From positions 558,001 to 622,000 of the forward strand of contig QJPP01000285.1 of assembly GCA_003996215.1 (NCBI GenBank): 64,000 nt of DNA. The letters are read 5' to 3'. The notes below the pieces were generated by a model, which did not search any database, was not told the origin of the DNA, and saw only the letters and a list, made by a program, of their open reading frames with translations. The translations under genes were made by a program, and so were the position numbers. The stretch is from Jaltomata sinuosa (taxonomy: Eukaryota; Streptophyta; Magnoliopsida; Solanales; Solanaceae). Within the stretch, counting starts at the first letter, position 1; each line of letters begins with the position of its first letter. Shown here in pieces: positions 58,950 to 64,000 of this stretch.

Positions 58950-60240
58950 TTGCATTTGGCCCGAGATTGCATTAAGCCCGAGAATTACATCTGGCTCGAG
59001 AATTATATTTGGCCGAGAATTGCATTTGGCCCGAGCTTGCATTAAGCCTGAGAATCATATCTGGCTCAAGAATTATATTTGGCCCGAGACTGCATTTGGC
59101 CCGAGAATTATATTTGGCCCGAGAATTGCATTTTTTGGCCCGAGATTGCATTTGGCTCGAGATTGCATTGTGAGATTGCATTTTGGCCCGAGATTGCATG
59201 CATTTGGCCCGAGATTGCATCAGATTGCATCATGTCCGAGATTGCATTTGAGCCCGAGAATTGCATTTGGCCCGAGATTGCATTAAGCCCGAGAATTACA
59301 TCTGGCTCGAGAATTATATTTGGCCCGAAAATTGCATTTGGCCCGAGAATTATATTTGGCCCGAGAATTGCATTTTTTGGCCCGAGATTGCATTTGGCCG
59401 AGAATTGCATTTGGCCCGAGCTTGCATTAAGCCTGAGAATCATATCTGGCTCAAGAATTATATTTGGCCCGAGACTGCATTTGGCCCGAGAATTATATTT
59501 GGCCCGAGAATTGCATTTTTTGGCCCGAGATTGCATTTGGCCCGAGATTGCATCATGTTCGAGATTGCATTTGAGCCCGAGATTGCATTTGGCCCGAGAT
59601 TGCATTGTGCCCGAGATTGCATCATGTCCGAGATTGCATTTGAGCCCGAGATTGCATTTGGCCCGAGATTGCATTGTGCCCGAGATTGCATTTTTGCCCG
59701 AGATTGCATTTTGCCCGAGATTGCATTGTGCCCGAGATTGCATTTTGGCCCGAGATTGCATCATGTCCGAGATTGCATTTGAGCCCGAGATTGCATTTGG
59801 CTCGAGATTGCATTGTGCCCGAGATTGCATTTGGCCCGAGATTGCATTGTGCCCGAGATTGCATTTTGGCCCGAGATTGCATCATGTCCGAGATTGCATT
59901 TGAGCCCGAGAATTGCATTTGGCCCGAGATTGCATTAAGCCCGAGAATTACATCTGGCTCGAGAATTATATTTGGCCCGAGAATTGCATTTGGCCCGAGC
60001 TTGCATTAAGCCTGAGAATCATATCTGGCTCAAGAACTATATTTGGCCCGAGACTGCATTTGGCCCGAGAATTATATTTGGCCCGAGAATTGCATTTTTT
60101 GGCCCGAGATTGCATTTGGCCCGAGATTGCATTGTGCCCGAGATTGCATTTTGAGCCCGAGAATTGCATTTGGCCCGAGAATTACATTTTGGCCCGTGAA
60201 TTGCATTGTGCCCGAAACTACATTGAGCCCGAGATCGCAT
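58950..60240. repeat. 20-bp minisatellite with higher-order structure in the Ogre 3' UTR
   Basis: About 64 units of roughly 20 bp, consensus GGCCCGAGATTGCATTT, alternate between GAGATTGCAT, GAGAATTGCAT and GAGAATTATAT variants. A larger block starting GGCCCGAGATTGCATTAAGC recurs at 58958, 59269 and 59921, so whole groups of units were duplicated. The unit contains no stop codon in several frames of either strand, producing long spurious frames. Confidence 0.93.
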
Positions 60241-60340
60241 CGAATCACGACAAGCTACCATGGAACAAAATATTCTGCCAAAACGTCATGCTATGCCACT
60301 TAAAACAGATACGCTCTCTTTAATTTCTGCTTATCATACC

Positions 60341-60770
60341 CCGAAGGCGTCATAGTCTAAAGGCATCATTTTCATGGCCTGCAGACATCATTTCATGGCC
60401 CAAGGATTCACTTTCTGCTCATCATGCTCCGAAGGCGTCATAGTCTAAAGGCATCATTTTCATGGCCTGCAGACATCATTTCATGGCCTAAGGATTCACT
60501 TTCTGCTCATCATGCTCCGAAGGCGTCATAGTCTAAAGGCATCATTTTCATGGCCTGCAGACATCATTTCATGGCCTAAGGATTCACTTTCTGCTCATCA
60601 TGCTCCGAAGGCGTCATAGTCTAAAGGCATCATTTCCATGGCCTACGGACATCATTTCATGGCCTAAGGATTTACTTTCTGCTTGTCATACTCCAAAGGC
60701 GTCATCGTCTAAAGGCATCATTTTCATGGCCCGCAGACATCATTTCATGGCCTGAGGATTAATCTTACGT
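60341..60770. repeat. 88-bp tandem repeat, about five copies, Ogre 3' UTR
   Basis: Units beginning CCGAAGGCGTCATAGTCTAA start at 60341, 60429, 60517, 60605 and 60693. Each contains CATTTTCATGGCCTGCAGAC and TTTCATGGCCTAAGGATT. The outer copies are the most divergent. Confidence 0.92.
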
Positions 60771-61316
60771 ATCATGGCCCTGAGATATCATCGCTAAAGA
60801 CATCATTTTTACCGTCTTAAGCAACCTTCCATAGTCTTAAAGGGAACCTGCATCATGTTTTACTTTATTTATTATTTAAATGTTAATCTTTTATCTAGTT
60901 ATAATAGAAATTGCAGGCACCGAAAGCTGAACAAGCCAAGAAACGAGATTAACCATCGTCTTCGCTTCCAAAACACAACCTTTCTTATCCTTATATCACC
61001 AACACGGGATCGTTGCTCGCGTGCTATTCCCAGCTAATCGCTCAAATCTCATCAACTCGTGCCAACTACGTCTTCGTCCATAAGTTCGGTTGTATACCCT
61101 CTCTAGAAGCCTCGTTCGTTTCTAAATATAGAACTACACATGGCCTGATTCCCGTAAAAACAGGGATATGTAGGTGACTTGAAAACCGAAGTCTCGACCG
61201 CAACTCTTTTATAATTCCCTCTTGTTTCTCCGATTTTGAAGAGCTGCGCCTCCGGTCGGACAAAATTGGCTACTAAGTCAACGTTCCTTGCCCGATAATT
61301 CATCCTTCATTCCCGA
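60771..61316. other. Distal Ogre 3' UTR
   Basis: Non-coding sequence leading to the PPT. It includes the second copy of the GATTCCCGTAAAAACAGGG-type phrase at 61149. Confidence 0.6.
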
Positions 61317-61332
61317 GCAAGGAAGGGGCAGC
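61317..61332 (+). promoter_or_regulatory. Polypurine tract
   Basis: CAAGGAAGGGGCAGC directly precedes the 3' LTR start TGTTGACACC and would prime plus-strand synthesis. Confidence 0.8.
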
Positions 61333-64000
61333 TGTTGACACCCAATTTTGACCTCCCTATACCTCTCTCGGACTGTTATTTTAATAATAATAATTATTTT
61401 AAATTTTAATTTATTTTACATTTTTTACTTGATTCATTAAATGAATTACTTGTTAACACTTTAAAATTAGTATATAAATATATAATTATTCTCTATTATT
61501 ACTATTTTTATCTTAAATTTCATATGATATTACATGTCATTTATTTTACGTACAATATATATACGTAATTTATTTATTTTTAAAATAATTTATCTTTTGA
61601 TAATTATAGTTAATTATTATTTTTATCTACTAAATTCTATAAACGTAGTAGTTTATTTATTAAATAACCATCCGAATTCAATTTCCAATCTCAATTTATT
61701 TAAATCCTAGCTCCTTTCTACCCAATTTATTTCAATTTTAGCCTAAATTGGGCTAATTTGGCCCAATTTTAAATTCCAAAGTCTAAACCAATCTCAGCCG
61801 TTGATCTAATACGATCAACGGCCGAGATCAAACCACTTTCTTCTTTCCTTTTAAACAACACACCCCCAACCCTAACCCCATTCTCCTCAAACCGCCTCCA
61901 CCCTCTCTCCCTCATGCCTCATCTCTTTCAACCGCCGCCGCTGACAACGCCGGCACCACTACCTCCCATACTCTTTCCTCCCTCTGTTTCTCCACCTCCG
62001 CTATCGCTGCCGCCGCTCCACCATCGCCGGTGAAGCAGCCACCAACAACACTGCCCCGACGAAATCGCTGCTGCTTCCACCAGCCGGCGCCACCTCCCCT
62101 CCCATACTTCTCTCTCCCTCTGTTTCTCCACCAAGTCTGGCGGACCGCCGCCTCAACCCCCATTTCCCCGAGCTCCTTCTTCTCTCTTTCACCTACATCT
62201 GATAAATGGCCACCCAAATCCAGAAACCGCCACACCCTTTCCCTTCCTCTCTTCGTCCTCTTTCTTCTTTACCTCTCACTCCAAACAGAAACCCCGCACC
62301 CCTTTTTGCTTCTCCGAACAGACCCCTCTAACCTTCTTTACAGTTCACAACCAGAAACCCCAAAGGTTTGTCTCCTCCGACAAGGATGCTGAGTTCGACG
62401 CTCGTTCACGGTTTTCATCAGAAAAATCATTTTAATTACAGGTTTCTTCGAATTTGTACTCGGTACGCTATTTGATGTTCATTTTGTGCTCAATTTCAAC
62501 TCACCGTCCTTAATTGACAGATTGTGCTATTAATATTGTTGTAAATTTAGTGTTACATTTGTCTACTCATGCTTGATATATTGTTATATGTCAATCATCT
62601 TGAATCATGTTCCCTTGCTTAATCCAATCACATATTCTGTTTTGAAGCAATCAACGGTAATTTTCAAATCAAGTTGGAACCTTGGTGACTTTGAATTTGG
62701 ATTGTGATAGCCTCTGACTTAGCTTTATTTGGTAAATTTGGACTGATTTGTGTTGAAAACGTTTTTGATTGTCGAAGAAAAAGTCATATCTTTTCTTACT
62801 GGCTTCCTTTAAATGGCAATATGGCAGATATTACTTGCTAATTTATGGTAAAATTAACTTTGATTTACACCTTTTTTTTTTTTGGAAGATGTCATCTGTA
62901 ATCACCTCATTGATTTACTTCGTTTCCATAAACTGTTTTGGACAGCTTGCATACTTATAGTAGGCTCTGATTGTGCACTTAATTGATTAAGTTACCTTGT
63001 ATTAGAAAAAGAATCTTGGGACTTGGCTGATTCGTAGTTATTTTCTTTCCTTATGCTATTATCTGTTGATTGGCATCTTGAGACTATTTAGACAACTCTT
63101 CTCCCTCCTCTCTTCTGTATGGTAAATCAATGATTAATTGATTCTGTTATTGTAATTACAGCAAGAATCCCCTTAATTCCCTCTTAAAAAATTATTTCCT
63201 TCCTTAATTCAAGTCCTATTTTCTCACTATAAAACACAGTTTCTTTTTCATTTATCTCTCAGACTTGATAGACACTACTACTACTTATATTCTAAAGTTT
63301 CTCTTTTTGGCGGACAAGCTTGCTGATTACTAAGTGTCGAATCTTGAGTATTTTTTCTTGTCATTTGCGGCTAATCGGTTAGTACTTCGTTTTATATGTG
63401 TGGTTACTGTGTAGTTTAGAATGCATACTTTACTCCATCGACGTTTATCTATTATTATTCTAAACAGTTTTGAATTGAAGAAATTATGTATGTCTTTTGA
63501 TACTTCTGTGTCAAAATCTGAGAATCATTATAGAAATGTCTATAAGTTTGAAGTCTTAATCTGCTACTGTTGCTTGAGTAAATCTTGTTTTACATTGATC
63601 GTTTGTTAGTTTATATAATTATCTGCCTGTACGTGTTTTCGTGTTACTTGTTTAAAAACGGAGGTCTTAATGCATCCCTACCCTTGGCATAAGCACTGCC
63701 TAGAATCCTTGAGATTCTCAGGAACTTGATATGTTGAGGGATGATTTCAGGGGTTGTATTAGATCCTCCGAATCCTATGTCTTATATATTTGACAGGTTT
63801 CTGTTAGAAGACGGGTTCTACAGTGAAGAGTTCCTTGGGATTGGGAGATCTTTATAGCTTTAGTCTTTATCAATTTTATTATGTTTTTATATTTATTCTT
63901 TTGGGTCTGTAATATTATTGTATAAACTTTGATAATAAATAAAATACTTTAGAGGTTGCTATGGGGGAGGGGCAAACTATGTGCTATCTGTTATTCAAAC
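61333..64000 (+). repeat. 3' LTR of the Ogre-type element, cut by the window end
   Basis: Near-identical to 50342-53008. Differences noted by eye include single-base changes at about 61405, 61957, 61981, 62065, 62191, 62234, 62385, 62778, 63389 and 63771, and one extra T in the run near 62871. The target-site duplication cannot be checked because the element's end is outside the window. Confidence 0.93.

Larger units (their letters stand above)
50342..64000 (+). mobile_element. Ogre/Tat-type Ty3-gypsy LTR retrotransposon, pol-deleted, running off the window
   Basis: The parts in order are 5' LTR (50342-54942), PBS (54946-54963), ORF1 remnant, gag, a 22-codon pol end, a repeat-rich 3' UTR, PPT (about 61317-61332) and 3' LTR (61333 onward). 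The very long LTR, the PBS, the extra ORF before gag and tandem repeats in the 3' UTR are characteristic of the Ogre group. By eye the visible 2.67 kb of the two LTRs differ by about ten substitutions and one T-run indel, which indicates a recent insertion. Without pol it would need proteins in trans. Confidence 0.88.

Noticed and set aside
59079..59903. Open frames of 274 (+) and 240 (-) codons
   Set aside because: They are the 20-bp minisatellite read through; a stop-free unit whose length is not a multiple of three yields a 20-residue periodic peptide. No start context or conserved domain.

Overview
This is nuclear DNA of a flowering plant, most likely a member of the Solanaceae (tomato, potato, pepper or tobacco group). 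The evidence is spliced genes with GT/AG introns, very AT-rich intergenic DNA, many Stowaway-type MITEs with the CTCCCTCCGT terminal motif, repeated RTE/TS-SINE-type 3' tails ending in (TTG)n, and a long-LTR Ogre/Tat element. The species cannot be fixed from the sequence alone. Assignments rest on reading translations and motifs; no database was searched.

Three host genes look intact. (1) 2388-9105 (+) is a three-exon gene for a secreted ferritin-fold protein of the desiccation-related PCC13-62 family. (2) 28375-28779 (+) is a single-exon gene for a 134-residue basic, serine-rich protein resembling the plant 'josephin-like' small proteins. (3) 31481-43488 (-) is an eleven-exon gene for a 316-residue TRM7/FTSJ1-type tRNA 2'-O-ribose methyltransferase with all four K-D-K-E catalytic residues. 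A fourth host gene, a G-type lectin S-receptor-like kinase at 49681-50187 (-), survives only as a broken 3' piece.

Most of the rest is mobile DNA. Region 1-10800 is the PCC13-62 gene with MITEs in its promoter and introns. Region 10820-18775 is a decayed autonomous Mutator-like element with two convergent genes: a MuDR-type transposase (+) and a DUF1985/Ulp1 protease (-), the Kaonashi type of MULE. Both are interrupted by stops and frameshifts, and the non-coding parts carry about 40 copies of a GGATACATG motif. Region 18985-28230 holds a copia remnant, foldback MITEs, and an unusual tandem array of palindromes inside a Stowaway element. Within the TRM7 gene, an L1-type LINE and an RTE LINE lie in introns, both antisense to the host gene. 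Region 46030-48440 has a second MULE-like element with a pure 43-copy GAA repeat and a perfect 48-bp hairpin, then an element with an 18-bp terminal hairpin.

From 50342 to the window end lies a young Ogre-type LTR retrotransposon (LTR 4601 bp; the 3' LTR runs off the window). It keeps the PBS, an ORF1 remnant, gag and the PPT but has lost nearly all of pol. A 29-nt stretch resembling the 5' half of tRNA-Ala sits beside the deletion scar. Its 3' UTR contains a 1.3-kb 20-bp minisatellite with higher-order structure and an 88-bp tandem array.
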